A stretch of DNA of 64,000 nt. It comes from Acidobacteriota bacterium. Lineage in GTDB: Bacteria; Acidobacteriota; Blastocatellia; Pyrinomonadales; Pyrinomonadaceae. Of the stretch, positions 1 through 9,007 are shown piece after piece. The stretch is taken from NCBI GenBank assembly GCA_023389035.1, contig JAEWFC010000030.1, positions 62,001-126,000 of the forward strand, written 5' to 3'. Position numbers and translations under genes: made by a program. The notes under the pieces were generated by a model. The model did not search any database and was not told where the DNA came from. It saw only the letters and a program-made list of their open reading frames with translations. Position 1 is the first letter of the stretch, and the number at the start of each line of letters is the position of its first letter.

Positions 1-754
1 GCCGGCCTTCGGTCTCGGCCAGTGCCTGCTCGGCCTTTCGTCGTTCGGAGACATCCTGGAATACAACAACCGCACCTTTGAACGCGCCAGTCTCATCAAG
101 GATAGGAGCTCCGCTATCAAGTATCGGAATGAGCTTTCCGTCACGATCGATCACCGCTATATCCTGGTTAAATAGGATCGCATCACGTTTCTCTTGAACG
201 GTTGAAAAGATATCGCGAACCGGCTCTTTTGTGTGTTCGTCCACGACCCGATAGACCTCGTCGAGACGCTTCTGCTGAGCATCATGGGCACGCCAACCTG
301 TAAGCCTTTCTGCTGTCGGATTTATGAACGAGATCTTTCCGTGCGAATCTGTAGCGATCACCGCATCACCGATGCTCGATAGAGTTATTCGGAAGAGTTC
401 CCCTTGGTCACGCAAACGCTGTTCGACTGACTTTCGGCTGCTCACGAGCACAACCATGAAGATTAGCAGCGCAAAGACGCTGAAATGGCCGAATAGAGCC
501 CGTGGGAGTGATCCGTCAGTAGGGAGCGGCTGCAATACTAAGACCACGACCTGAACGAGCACAGCCAGCAAAATTCCCGGTCCGCGACCCGCAAACCACG
601 TCACAACCACTAACCCAAGGAACACAAGGAGCGTGAGGTTTAAGCGTACCTCGTACCGCTGCAGGAGAAGCGAGACCCCGAGCATTACGCCGACCGCCAG
701 GACTGCAAGGCCATAGCGGAAAATTATTGACCTCGGTTGGCCCGATCGTTTCAT
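1..754 (-). CDS. PAS-domain sensor protein (probable histidine kinase), C-terminus outside window
   Basis: The reading frame starts at the ATG at 754 and runs off the window edge, so only about 251 residues are visible. The first ~120 residues hold several hydrophobic segments resembling the DUF4118/KdpD-type membrane region. A linker ending in VEQRLRDQGE leads into a PAS fold: ITLSSIGDAVIATD, then a phytochrome-like core (FINPTAERLTGW), ending in the PAC-style VVVFQDVSERRKAEQ. That ending usually precedes a second PAS or a HisKA domain. The protein is therefore probably a membrane-anchored sensor kinase, but no kinase or cyclase domain is in view. It is the last gene of a minus-strand run after marC-like and a 32-aa ORF. 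A PAS-linked diguanylate cyclase remains possible. Confidence 0.8.
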   Translation of the reverse strand, partial: MKRSGQPRSIIFRYGLAVLAVGVMLGVSLLLQRYEVRLNLTLLVFLGLVVVTWFAGRGPGILLAVLVQVVVLVLQPLPTDGSLPRALFGHFSVFALLIFMVVLVSSRKSVEQRLRDQGELFRITLSSIGDAVIATDSHGKISFINPTAERLTGWRAHDAQQKRLDEVYRVVDEHTKEPVRDIFSTVQEKRDAILFNQDIAVIDRDGKLIPILDSGAPILDETGAFKGAVVVFQDVSERRKAEQALAETEGR

Positions 755-816
755 TTGAAGTTGGATAACCCGAAAGACGCAGACCTAAGTATACACGAAC
801 GGTAATTCGGCTGATC

Positions 817-915
817 CTACCAAGCGACCACACCGAGATAACGAAGCCCGGCGAACGCCACGATCATGATCGCAAGTATCAATGAACCGATCACTTGACT
901 CTTAGAAAGCTTCAT
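817..915 (-). CDS. Possible 32-aa single-span membrane protein
   Basis: A short frame starts with ATG at 915 and ends in TAG. Its product is MKLSKSQV followed by one hydrophobic stretch (IGSLILAIMIVAFAGL) and a short RYLGVVAW tail, the profile of a single-pass small membrane protein or an uncleaved signal anchor. It lies 23 bases after the marC-like gene and 62 bases before the sensor gene, all on minus. A weak GAGA motif precedes the ATG. I do not recognise a family. A chance ORF cannot be excluded at this length. Confidence 0.4.
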   Translation of the reverse strand: MKLSKSQVIGSLILAIMIVAFAGLRYLGVVAW

Positions 916-938
916 TACATCTCTGATCTAGTCAGTTA

Positions 939-1544
939 TTACCCGGCGGGAACGCCCGTTTTTGCGATGAATTCGCCGATCCCGTTAAGCAGCATTTGGA
1001 CCGCGACCGTGATCAGCAGCATACCCATTAAACGCTCTACCGCTACGAGCCCCTTCTCGCCCAGGAAACGCGCGAAGTAACTTGAGAAGTAGATGATCAC
1101 CGCCGATGCGAGCCATGCAATAAATACTGCGAGGAGCCATTCCGGCCACCGGGCAGGCTCGCGACTCATCAACAGCAACGCCGTCGCCATCGCCGACGGG
1201 CCAGCAACGTAAGGGATCGCAAGCGGCACAATAAAGGGCTCGCCCTCAACGTCTTCCTCGAGAGAACTGTCACGTCGCGGAAATATCATCTTAAGTGCGA
1301 TGATCATTAGGATTATCCCGCCGGCAGTGGTTAGCGCAGTCTCGGACAGGTGAAGAACTTGCAGCAGATACTGACCGAGAAAAAGAAATCCGACCAAGAA
1401 TCCAAGAGCGATCAGTAATTCACGAACAACGACAAAACGCTGTCTGTTTGCTTCGACCTTCTTAAGGGTAGTCAAGAAAAGCGGGATATTTCCCAGGGGA
1501 TCCATCACCAGAAACAGCAATAAGGCTGCAGATAGGGTTGTCAT
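939..1544 (-). CDS. MarC family integral membrane protein
   Basis: The 201-aa product is nearly all hydrophobic with about six membrane spans. The N-terminal MDPLGNIPLFLTTL is the hallmark of the MarC/YhgN/YchE family. The length matches the family (about 200 aa). The molecular function of MarC proteins is unsettled; the old link to multiple antibiotic resistance in E. coli is not supported by later work. The start at 1544 is the only ATG that keeps the first span intact and has an AAAGAG purine run just upstream. It appears to lead a minus-strand run with a 32-aa ORF and a PAS sensor gene. Family assignment is firm, role unknown. Confidence 0.88.
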   Translation of the reverse strand: MTTLSAALLLFLVMDPLGNIPLFLTTLKKVEANRQRFVVVRELLIALGFLVGFLFLGQYLLQVLHLSETALTTAGGIILMIIALKMIFPRRDSSLEEDVEGEPFIVPLAIPYVAGPSAMATALLLMSREPARWPEWLLAVFIAWLASAVIIYFSSYFARFLGEKGLVAVERLMGMLLITVAVQMLLNGIGEFIAKTGVPAG

Positions 1545-1598
1545 CTCTTTGATAGGTAACTATTTACAGCCGAAGATCGCTCGCCGCGCCATTGTCGG

Positions 1599-3914
1599 TT
1601 AGTACGCTTTTACAACGTCCACACCGGTGTAGTAGTGCTTCACGATCTGATCGAATTTTACACCCATTTTGGCAAGTCCGTACGCCCCGTATTGACACAT
1701 ACCTACGCCGTGGCCCCAGCCTCGGCCGGTGAACGTGTAGCTCGCAACGCGATCACCTACGTATTTCTTGTCGATCACGAAAAGCTGTTCCCTAAGCCGA
1801 AACGCGGAGCGGATCTTTCCTCCTTTCAGCGTCTTGACGCCATTCGACCCGATTATCTCGATCTCAGCGGCCCTTCGAGAGTAGCCTTTTTGCTTGATGT
1901 TCACATCGTAAAGCGTCCCAATGCCGCGAACATAACGCGACAGCCGCTGCTGAACGGCTCCGGCAGAAAGTGTTTCTCGCCAGTTCGTGAAAGGCGACAT
2001 ATTCTCAGCTACAGTAGGCGTCACGGTCGGCACGATCTCCAGGTAAAACACCGCTCCGCTCGGGTCTGTTTGATATCGAACTTCCTCCCCACCGAGCAAC
2101 GCCGCCTCGGCGATCTGATACATATCGTCGCCAAACTGACGGAAAAGAAACACATCAGGCCTTACTGCCAGCGGCCGATCGGTCTTGCCCACGCGAAGCA
2201 CGAGCTTTCCGTCAACCGACGGCCTCGCGGACGCAGTTTGCAGTGCGGGCATCCACTTTCGTTTTTCGTAGATCTGGCGGATAAGACGGATCATCTCGCT
2301 GCGGGTAAACGGCCGATTTGGCTGCAGAGTGAGGTCCGGGCGAAGCCTGAAAAGGCCGTCGCGTATCAGCATCGCGAGTTCGGCGCGACGATCGCGGGGC
2401 ACCGCTGCTGCGTCATCGAACGCTAGATGGTAATCGATATCTGAGTTTGAAAGGAGCGTATCGGCCTCACCAGGCGTATAGGCAAAACTTGCCAGAACGC
2501 GTGCGAACTCTAGCGGCTTCGCAGTCTCCTTTGTCACATTCGGAAACGTCTTGCCGAATCGGCCGGCGATCTGATTCAGCCAATTCGAGATCTCACCGAC
2601 CGAGGGCTCGTCTTCCAGCCATTCGTCGGTGATCTCGTTCGTAGTCAGTGAAAACCCGTTTACTGCCAGCATCGACATCACGCGGGCGACCTCCAGGTGT
2701 CCGCCGTCACGCAGTTTTGCGGGTTTTCGCACGGTCTTGATGAAAAACGGTTCGAAGTGGTTTCGCCCTTCCAGCGAGCATTCGACGCCGCGAAGATACG
2801 GCTCGGCGTGATCAAATACATTCTCGGAGTTTTCAGTTCTGCCGCCGCAGGTCGAGGTGAAATATGCCATTATCGGCTTTCCGCCGTGCATCGCCACCAT
2901 TCCCGCTGTCTCGCGAACCGCCCGCGTACCCATTGCGGATTCGATCGAGACGCCCTTGTAAACCTGCGACCAGACAGTGGGGACCATATCAAATCCTTTG
3001 GTGCGATGCTGGCCGATGTTTGCGATCGCATAAGTGCGTGCGGCGACTGCTTGTGCTTTTTGAGCTTCGAGCTGTGGAAGCGAGAGTTCAGCGGGGACGA
3101 CGCCGAGCAGATAATCCTCAAGCGGGACGATGTTTACGACCGTCAGCGACCCACGGGCATTTACAAAAACCTCGATCTTGCCTCGATATTCCTTGCCGTT
3201 TAGCTTCACCGGGACCGCTCGCTCGTTAAACGAACCGAACGAAAGCGCCTTTAGCGAAGAATATTTTGCGGCAGCACTCGCTCCATTGACCATCACCTCA
3301 CGCAGTCCCGACGCGACCACGTCCGGTCCTACCGGATCCGAGTATGCCGTCGACCTGATGATGCTGCGGACCTCAGACCTTCCGGCGGTTCTCAGCTGAC
3401 GCGAAAGGGCTACAGCATCTTCGGAATGTACGGTTCGTTTCTCGCTGAGTACGACCACGTCGTCGAAACCCTTGTTGGCAAGAGCGACTTTAAACTCATC
3501 GGCCTCCTCCCGCGAAAGTTTTGGCTCGCCGATCCAGATCCGCCACGTATTCTTTGATGGATCGATACTTACCAACGCGGTCTCACCGGTTTCGGCCCTG
3601 ACCTCAGCCGCGATCTCGTTCGCTTCGGCCGCTGTCGAAAGATTCTGTATTTCAAAGATAAACTGTTCGACCACGCCGGGTTGGTACGCTCTGGCTGATA
3701 CTGTCACACGATTCGTCGCGAGATGACGGCCACTTTCCTCCGGCGCGTATGCTACGAGCTGTGAATCTCCGGTGGTTATAGTGACGGCTGTGGAATTTGT
3801 TAACAGCCCGATGCGGATAAGGGGTTCGCGGTCCAACTTGAATATATTTTCGGTCAGGTTCGCGGCGGCGGTCGTTGGAAGGAAAAGTAGTACAAAGGCG
3901 AGAAAGAATCTCAT
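1599..3914 (-). CDS. SpoIID/LytB-domain secreted protein with SLH-like insert
   Basis: I place the start at the ATG at 3914 because it begins a clean signal peptide (MRFFLAFVLLFLPTTAAA); the frame stays open 31 codons further upstream. The 771-aa protein shows the SpoIID core around residues 225-300 (PLEDYLLGVVPAEL, then QAVAARTYA). The family's C-terminal signature is near residue 730 (GRGWGHGVGMCQYGAYG). SpoIID proteins are peptidoglycan lytic transglycosylases or amidase enhancers. The two parts are separated by roughly 400 residues. Within that insert, about residues 510-555, LRPDLTLQPNRPFTRSE resembles a surface-layer-homology repeat. The protein is therefore probably periplasmic or wall-associated. 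It follows the M14 peptidase gene on the same strand by 95 bases. Confidence 0.85.
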   Translation of the reverse strand: MRFFLAFVLLFLPTTAAANLTENIFKLDREPLIRIGLLTNSTAVTITTGDSQLVAYAPEESGRHLATNRVTVSARAYQPGVVEQFIFEIQNLSTAAEANEIAAEVRAETGETALVSIDPSKNTWRIWIGEPKLSREEADEFKVALANKGFDDVVVLSEKRTVHSEDAVALSRQLRTAGRSEVRSIIRSTAYSDPVGPDVVASGLREVMVNGASAAAKYSSLKALSFGSFNERAVPVKLNGKEYRGKIEVFVNARGSLTVVNIVPLEDYLLGVVPAELSLPQLEAQKAQAVAARTYAIANIGQHRTKGFDMVPTVWSQVYKGVSIESAMGTRAVRETAGMVAMHGGKPIMAYFTSTCGGRTENSENVFDHAEPYLRGVECSLEGRNHFEPFFIKTVRKPAKLRDGGHLEVARVMSMLAVNGFSLTTNEITDEWLEDEPSVGEISNWLNQIAGRFGKTFPNVTKETAKPLEFARVLASFAYTPGEADTLLSNSDIDYHLAFDDAAAVPRDRRAELAMLIRDGLFRLRPDLTLQPNRPFTRSEMIRLIRQIYEKRKWMPALQTASARPSVDGKLVLRVGKTDRPLAVRPDVFLFRQFGDDMYQIAEAALLGGEEVRYQTDPSGAVFYLEIVPTVTPTVAENMSPFTNWRETLSAGAVQQRLSRYVRGIGTLYDVNIKQKGYSRRAAEIEIIGSNGVKTLKGGKIRSAFRLREQLFVIDKKYVGDRVASYTFTGRGWGHGVGMCQYGAYGLAKMGVKFDQIVKHYYTGVDVVKAY

Positions 3915-4009
3915 GACGCAATGATATTGTGAAATACCCTTTGGTGTAAATGATTTGACGAACCGCGCGAATGGTTCAGACGACCGCTCAAAAGACTTTA
4001 GGGCCATTC

Positions 4010-6421
4010 TTATTGGAGCGCGTTAAAGATAAACGGGAAAGTGCCCCACGTTTGCCCGCGATGCTGAGGCCGGAAGGCGAAGAGTACGATCTTGCCTTTG
4101 CCGTACGTCGTCTCGACTAGGGCGGCCTTACCTCGCATCTTGTCGGTTCCAAGCATCCAGCCCGACATCAGCGTGTCGTCCCAAGCGTACTTCGCGATGA
4201 TGTTCATCCTATCTTCGTCGATCACATCGAACGCGGAACTATTAATAAAATATGCCGGAACTGCCGCACCCAAGCCTCTTGCGAGGCGCTCAGAAGTGTC
4301 GACGGTCAGCTTTACGATAGATCCCGGATTGTAAAACTCGCTCCGGGGAAGGCCGTCGAGAACGTTCTTCATGGGCAAAGCGAATCGCTTGATGACAAAC
4401 CCGCATGAATCGTCGAAACACACGAGCGTGCCGCCGTTTTCAACAAATTTCTTTAGGTTTTCAGCCCCGGCCTCGCCAATCCCGCCGGAGAATTCGTCCG
4501 GATAGCGGTTCGCGGACAGCCCGTTCATTATCTGATTCTCGCCATCTGCCGGCAGGATGATCACGTCATGGGCGAGACGGTTCTGCCGGAAGTCTTCATT
4601 CGTAACCGCAGAGTATTTGATCTGATGATTATCGAATACAAGCCGCGTCCAGCCCTCATCCATCGACGAAAAGAAAGGCTTGTAGAGGCCGATCCGGCGG
4701 TTGGCCGTGAGCGGGTTAGCGACCTTCGGGAATGGTTCGTTCGCGGGTTTAAGATTCAGTACGCTGCGAACGCGGTTCATTTCCGCAACGGGTTTTATCG
4801 TCGCCTCGTGTTTCTCGCGGTCGCGAAAATCGGTTATCGGATATGTTTCGACACCCATCTGCAGCGGCAGCGTCCAGCCGGCAACGTCGTACGGCGGATC
4901 GGGCTGGCCGTTCGGGTTTACGCGGTTCGGGTAAACCTGACGTTCAAAAAGGCTGAGCACATTATTCTTTTGGGGCTGGTCGGTGAAGACTAGAAAGCTG
5001 CCAAGCGGTATTTCGTGAAAATCTTCGCGCGGGCTGTGTTTCACCCACAGCTCATGGGTCATCTCGTGAACCTCGACGCCCTGCCATCTCAGCACTTCGA
5101 TAAAACGTGCGACGGCTTCTGCATTCGGCTGGCCAGCCATGATCACAAACGCCTTCGGCACACTGGCGTCCAGCGCTAGATTACGCTTTCCGAGCTCGAG
5201 GAAATTCCGAAGGTAATGAGGCCTGAACTTCGACGCCATCTGCAGCAGCGAACGCGATGCCGTGATCTCGATCTGATTGATGTCACGCGGACTCCATACC
5301 CCGCCTTCCCAAGGGTCCGGGTGCGATGTAACTGCCTCGAGGGGCGATGCAAGACCGCGCGCCGGACGGTTCTTCTGAAGCTGCTCACGAGTGATAGTGA
5401 CGGGCGACATCAGATCGGCACTCGCGGCCTCGGAGAGAATTCCGATCGAGTTGTGATAGTAAGGCGACGAGCGAAATCCACCGTGCCACCAAGTGTCAAA
5501 AGTCGTATTGGTCGCGATCCCTTTTATATTTTCTGACTGCAGATCCGCTGCCATCTTGTAGCCGATCAGGCCTACTTCGCGTAGGATCGACGGTGCGATA
5601 CGCGGATTCGGCGGGTCGTAGAACGGCGGGATCACGAACCTCGCCCCGGTCTGGCCCATCTGATGAACGTCGTAGACGATCTGAGGAAACCATTCCTGCC
5701 AATAGAGTTTTGTGATCGCCTGCGTTTCTTTGAGGTTCAGCATGAACCAATCACGGTTGTTATCGTGTCCCGCATAGTGATGGTAAAGTTCGGGCGGCGC
5801 TGATCCCTCGCTCTTTGTCCCGAGCGTCTTTCGGTACCAGTCCGCAACGATGTCAATACCGTCCGGATTCGATGACGGGATCAGCAGCAGGATCGTGTTA
5901 TCCAGGATCTCAAGCGTTTCTTTGTCCGTCGCGGCCGCCAGTTCGTACGCGAGGTTCATCGACATCTGCGACCCGACGATCTCGGTCGAATGTATCGAGC
6001 AGGATATAGACACTATCGTCTTGCCTTGTTCGATCAATGAGATCTCTTCATCACCGTTCGCACTACGAGCTATCTTCCGCGGATCTGCGAGCTTTTGGTT
6101 GATCTCGCGATAACGATCGAGGTCTTTTAAGTTCGATTCGGACGAGATGAATGCGACGATCATCGGCTTGCCCAAGGTCGTTGTGCCGAATTCGCGAACC
6201 GTGACCTTGCCGCTTGCCGCGTCTAGTTTGTTGAAATATTCGCGGATCTGTCCCCAATCGGCGATCGTCCGGTCGTCAGCAGGCGTAAATCCGAGCACGG
6301 AACGAGGGCTTGGCGGTTGTGCGACAATTGCGGCCGAAAACAGTAAAATCAGCAGGACGCAAGCGAGCAACGGAGCCGATCGGGTAAACGCCGGTAAATG
6401 AAAGAGACGAAGAGCATTCAT
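4010..6421 (-). CDS. Secreted M14-family zinc carboxypeptidase
   Basis: The 803-aa protein has an N-terminal hydrophobic export signal ending near residue 34. It carries M14 metallocarboxypeptidase ligands: H144 and E147 (SIHSTEIVG) and H253 (YDVHQMG). The likely catalytic glutamate is E331 (GILSEAAS). The conserved DNNRDWF motif is at about 220. The C-terminal ~250 residues look like a glutamine-amidotransferase-type fold seen in large secreted M14 members. A full-length paralogue lies at 56739-59174 with the same order of motifs and the same mature N-terminal LGFTPxDDR. The start ATG at 6421 overlaps the divergent acyltransferase start by 24 bases, so one of the two starts may be wrong. Substrate is unknown. 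Confidence 0.9.
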   Translation of the reverse strand: MNALRLFHLPAFTRSAPLLACVLLILLFSAAIVAQPPSPRSVLGFTPADDRTIADWGQIREYFNKLDAASGKVTVREFGTTTLGKPMIVAFISSESNLKDLDRYREINQKLADPRKIARSANGDEEISLIEQGKTIVSISCSIHSTEIVGSQMSMNLAYELAAATDKETLEILDNTILLLIPSSNPDGIDIVADWYRKTLGTKSEGSAPPELYHHYAGHDNNRDWFMLNLKETQAITKLYWQEWFPQIVYDVHQMGQTGARFVIPPFYDPPNPRIAPSILREVGLIGYKMAADLQSENIKGIATNTTFDTWWHGGFRSSPYYHNSIGILSEAASADLMSPVTITREQLQKNRPARGLASPLEAVTSHPDPWEGGVWSPRDINQIEITASRSLLQMASKFRPHYLRNFLELGKRNLALDASVPKAFVIMAGQPNAEAVARFIEVLRWQGVEVHEMTHELWVKHSPREDFHEIPLGSFLVFTDQPQKNNVLSLFERQVYPNRVNPNGQPDPPYDVAGWTLPLQMGVETYPITDFRDREKHEATIKPVAEMNRVRSVLNLKPANEPFPKVANPLTANRRIGLYKPFFSSMDEGWTRLVFDNHQIKYSAVTNEDFRQNRLAHDVIILPADGENQIMNGLSANRYPDEFSGGIGEAGAENLKKFVENGGTLVCFDDSCGFVIKRFALPMKNVLDGLPRSEFYNPGSIVKLTVDTSERLARGLGAAVPAYFINSSAFDVIDEDRMNIIAKYAWDDTLMSGWMLGTDKMRGKAALVETTYGKGKIVLFAFRPQHRGQTWGTFPFIFNALQ

Positions 6422-7237
6422 AACGATTCACTCACGCAAGCGGCCGTGCTGCCGCCGTATTCTGTCGATGAAGTGGCTTTAAAGGAAAACAAGACGCTGA
6501 AGTTTCTTGTAAGAGAGTCTAGCAAATCAAGGGTTGGGGGCAAACTTCGCTACTGGTTCAGCTGGTTTCTGGCAGGTTCGATGCTGCTGGTGATCGGTCT
6601 TCCCACATTGATCATACTCGGGTTGATCAATAAGAAAATGTGGTTGCATCCCATCGCAGGATTCGGTGCGGATCTCTGGCTCAAAGCATGCGGTGCAAAG
6701 ATCGAGGTCACCGGCGATGAGTATCTTTCTCAGAATGAATCTTACGTTTTCGTATCGAACCACCGCTCATATCTCGACACTGCGACGCTCTTCTTTCATA
6801 CCGGCCACAAAATGGGTTTGGTCGCGAAGAAAGAGCTGCTGAAGGTCCCGGTCTTCGGGCAAGGAATGCATTACGTGAAGATCTTCGCGATCGACCGGAC
6901 CAATCCTGAGCGTGCACGCCGTTCGATGGAAAAAGCACGAAAGGTGATGGAAGAAGGTTACTCATTTGGTGTATTCGCCGAGGGAACACGTGCGATGCCA
7001 GGGGAACTGCTGCCATTCAAAAAAGGTGCATTTCATCTAGCAATTCAGACGAACGCCCGAATAGTCCCGGTCGCTATTAGGAACACCGACGTGATGATGG
7101 GCAAACGCACCGGTGTAGCCTATCCCGGCATTGTAGAGATGGTCCTACTACCGCCGGTTGACCCGGCCGGGCGAGAGATGTCTGAATTGATCGCCGAGGT
7201 CCGCGGTGCGATCGCCGCTGAGCTTGCGAAAGCCTAA
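6398..7237 (+). CDS. 1-acyl-sn-glycerol-3-phosphate acyltransferase family (PlsC-like)
   Basis: The 279-aa product has the acyltransferase HX4D motif at H122/D127 (NHRSYLD) and the substrate-binding EGTR motif at 195-198 (FAEGTRAMPG). One or two hydrophobic segments sit around residues 52-80. This is the PlsC/AGPAT family, which transfers a second acyl chain to lysophosphatidic acid or related lipids at the inner membrane. The first ~45 residues are polar and atypical. The ATG at 6398 lies inside the divergent peptidase gene and has no good ribosome-binding site. In-frame GTG codons at 6446 and further downstream are alternatives. The membrane-protein gene follows 23 bases downstream. Family call firm, start uncertain. 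Confidence 0.87.
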   Translation: MKETKSIHNDSLTQAAVLPPYSVDEVALKENKTLKFLVRESSKSRVGGKLRYWFSWFLAGSMLLVIGLPTLIILGLINKKMWLHPIAGFGADLWLKACGAKIEVTGDEYLSQNESYVFVSNHRSYLDTATLFFHTGHKMGLVAKKELLKVPVFGQGMHYVKIFAIDRTNPERARRSMEKARKVMEEGYSFGVFAEGTRAMPGELLPFKKGAFHLAIQTNARIVPVAIRNTDVMMGKRTGVAYPGIVEMVLLPPVDPAGREMSELIAEVRGAIAAELAKA

Positions 7238-7260
7238 GCACGCGTTGTTCAAAATAAAAG

Positions 7261-8085
7261 ATGCCTAATTCCGTACCCAAGATCGACAATGGCACGGGTG
7301 CCCGACCGCTTGTCGCTCTGTTCAAATGGGAAAATCGCGGCCTGCTGCTGGATATCACCGTGTTTCTAGCTAACGTACTGCTGATGTGGCTGCTTACGCC
7401 GATGTTTCTTTTGGTGCTTAGGCGGGCAGGTGACGAGGATCCGGTAGCGTTGATCGTCACGTTCCTGGCGCTTGCAGGGATCTTCGTCTTCCCGCCGGCA
7501 GCGGCGATCCTAACCCGACACCGATATCACAGAAAAAAACGCGGCGACGCTGAAACGCTGATCGGCTGCCTCTGCAACCCGATCATGTATTTCTGCCTGC
7601 AGGTAGTGATCATCTCGGCCCTGCAGGCGTTCATAATTAACTATGTATTTGGAATATCTCAGCCCGAAGCCGGCCTCTTCCTCGGATCGCTGTTTTTGCT
7701 GTTAGTTCTAGCGATACTGAATACCTATTTCGTGTTTCGCTATTTTACGCCGCCGAAAAGCGAACCGAAGAATCGTTTTCTAAGAAGTCATAATGCCGAA
7801 CTGATAGGCGACGCATGCATTTTTGCGAACATGCTCATCTATCAGTTGGGATGGAATCTTATGACCGCGGGTGAGATATTCGGGCCGGTGTCCGGTTTTG
7901 GCGACTTTTTCGGAAGACTTTTCTTCCTCTCGTTCCTGGCCTTCTTGATCTATTTCCCGCCACGCATCTTTTATCTGGCAGAAGATATCGACAAGCCGCG
8001 AGTGTGGCTCACAATGTTCGCGGCAAATGCGCCTGTAATTTTCCGGGTAGTACTCGGGATCGACCCGGGATTTCCATTTAGCTAA
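7261..8085 (+). CDS. Multi-pass membrane protein of unknown function
   Basis: The 274-aa protein has about six hydrophobic spans, separated by short basic loops such as RHRYHRKKRGD near residue 85. No catalytic motif or known domain is apparent to me. It follows the PlsC-like gene by 23 bases and is probably cotranscribed with it, which hints at an envelope role but does not establish one. Its TAA stop overlaps the stop of the convergent LolA-like gene, so the two genes share four bases. Confidence 0.75.
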   Translation: MPNSVPKIDNGTGARPLVALFKWENRGLLLDITVFLANVLLMWLLTPMFLLVLRRAGDEDPVALIVTFLALAGIFVFPPAAAILTRHRYHRKKRGDAETLIGCLCNPIMYFCLQVVIISALQAFIINYVFGISQPEAGLFLGSLFLLLVLAILNTYFVFRYFTPPKSEPKNRFLRSHNAELIGDACIFANMLIYQLGWNLMTAGEIFGPVSGFGDFFGRLFFLSFLAFLIYFPPRIFYLAEDIDKPRVWLTMFAANAPVIFRVVLGIDPGFPFS

Positions 8086-8894
8086 GGTTTCGGGGTCGGT
8101 GACGGCTCGGGCTCATTGGGGACGTCTTCTTCCCCGATCACGCGAACGTCAGACCGTCCGACTCGATAGTTGTCATATTTTACCCGCATTTTGATCCTTA
8201 CGACCTGTCCGCTGTCGAACACGATCTCGTCATCAGCGAGTGAAAGTACCGGAAAATAGTACTTTCCATCAATACTGTCACGCCAGGTTTCGACGACGGG
8301 AAACTTATTCTTCTTTGTTTCCGGCACGCCTTTTCCCTTGGTTTTGACGATCATCAGATCGCGGTCATCCACCCAGACACGTCCGGTGAAGAGTCGAACA
8401 CCTTTCTTCGGATCAGGCATTACCTTAGGTTCTACTTCGAACACGTAGAGGTCCAGCTCGTCGATCTTCTCTTTTCCGAGAAAGGTAAAGTTGTAAAGCG
8501 GTATGTTTCGCGGCTCGAGAGCAAACGGGTTCACGCCGCCGAGGTCCTCGAGGTCCTCAGGCGTCATCGATATCTCTGTCAGAGTTGATACGGGAGCAAA
8601 AACAATACGTTCAAAACGCCGGCCGTCCTGCGTGAACGTCATGAAGGAATCACGCCTGTAAACTCCGGTGATCTGGCCTCCCATTCCGATCGTGCTAACC
8701 GTTGCTGAACGGTCGAAGGCGTAAGTCGAAGCAAGAGCGTCACGAAACTGGCCCTCGTTATCAGAAAAAGCCTTAACGATGCGGTCGATCTCTGCCGGCG
8801 ACATCTCGACTTTTGTTATCGTCGATGTCGATTGGGCAAAAGCAGTAGCTGCAAATGCGAGTGCAGCGGCGACGGTCGCAAGAAATTTGATCAT
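8082..8894 (-). CDS. Secreted LolA-like/outer-membrane lipoprotein-sorting type protein
   Basis: The 270-aa product starts with a signal peptide ending at about residue 20 (AATAFAQS). The mature part is rich in beta-strand patterns (YRRDSFMTFTQDGRRFERI; FTGRVWVDDRDLMIVKTKGKG) that resemble LolA/LolB-like lipoprotein carrier folds. This fold is common in secreted proteins of Acidobacteria-like genomes. The tail is proline-rich (PEPSPTPKP). Function is not known; lipid or lipoprotein binding is inference only. It ends in a four-base stop overlap with the plus-strand membrane protein gene. Confidence 0.7.
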   Translation of the reverse strand: MIKFLATVAAALAFAATAFAQSTSTITKVEMSPAEIDRIVKAFSDNEGQFRDALASTYAFDRSATVSTIGMGGQITGVYRRDSFMTFTQDGRRFERIVFAPVSTLTEISMTPEDLEDLGGVNPFALEPRNIPLYNFTFLGKEKIDELDLYVFEVEPKVMPDPKKGVRLFTGRVWVDDRDLMIVKTKGKGVPETKKNKFPVVETWRDSIDGKYYFPVLSLADDEIVFDSGQVVRIKMRVKYDNYRVGRSDVRVIGEEDVPNEPEPSPTPKP

Positions 8895-8977
8895 AAGCTA
8901 AAGCGTTTCCTTTGAATGAGCAGCTTTTATGATGCGGGCGCGGGGTTGAAAGTTTACAGCGTGAAAATGATGTTAAT

Positions 8978-9006
8978 TGAAAAGCCCCGGCGATGCGGGG
9001 CTTTCG
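8978..9006 (-). terminator. Rho-independent terminator after mqnD
   Basis: A perfect 9-bp stem (8981-8989 with 8996-9004; AAAGCCCCG / CGGGGCTTT) with a 6-base loop begins four bases after the mqnD stop codon. Read on minus it is followed by TTTTCAATTAA. It closes the ubiX-SH3-methyltransferase-mqnD transcript. Confidence 0.8.
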
Positions 9007-9007
9007 G

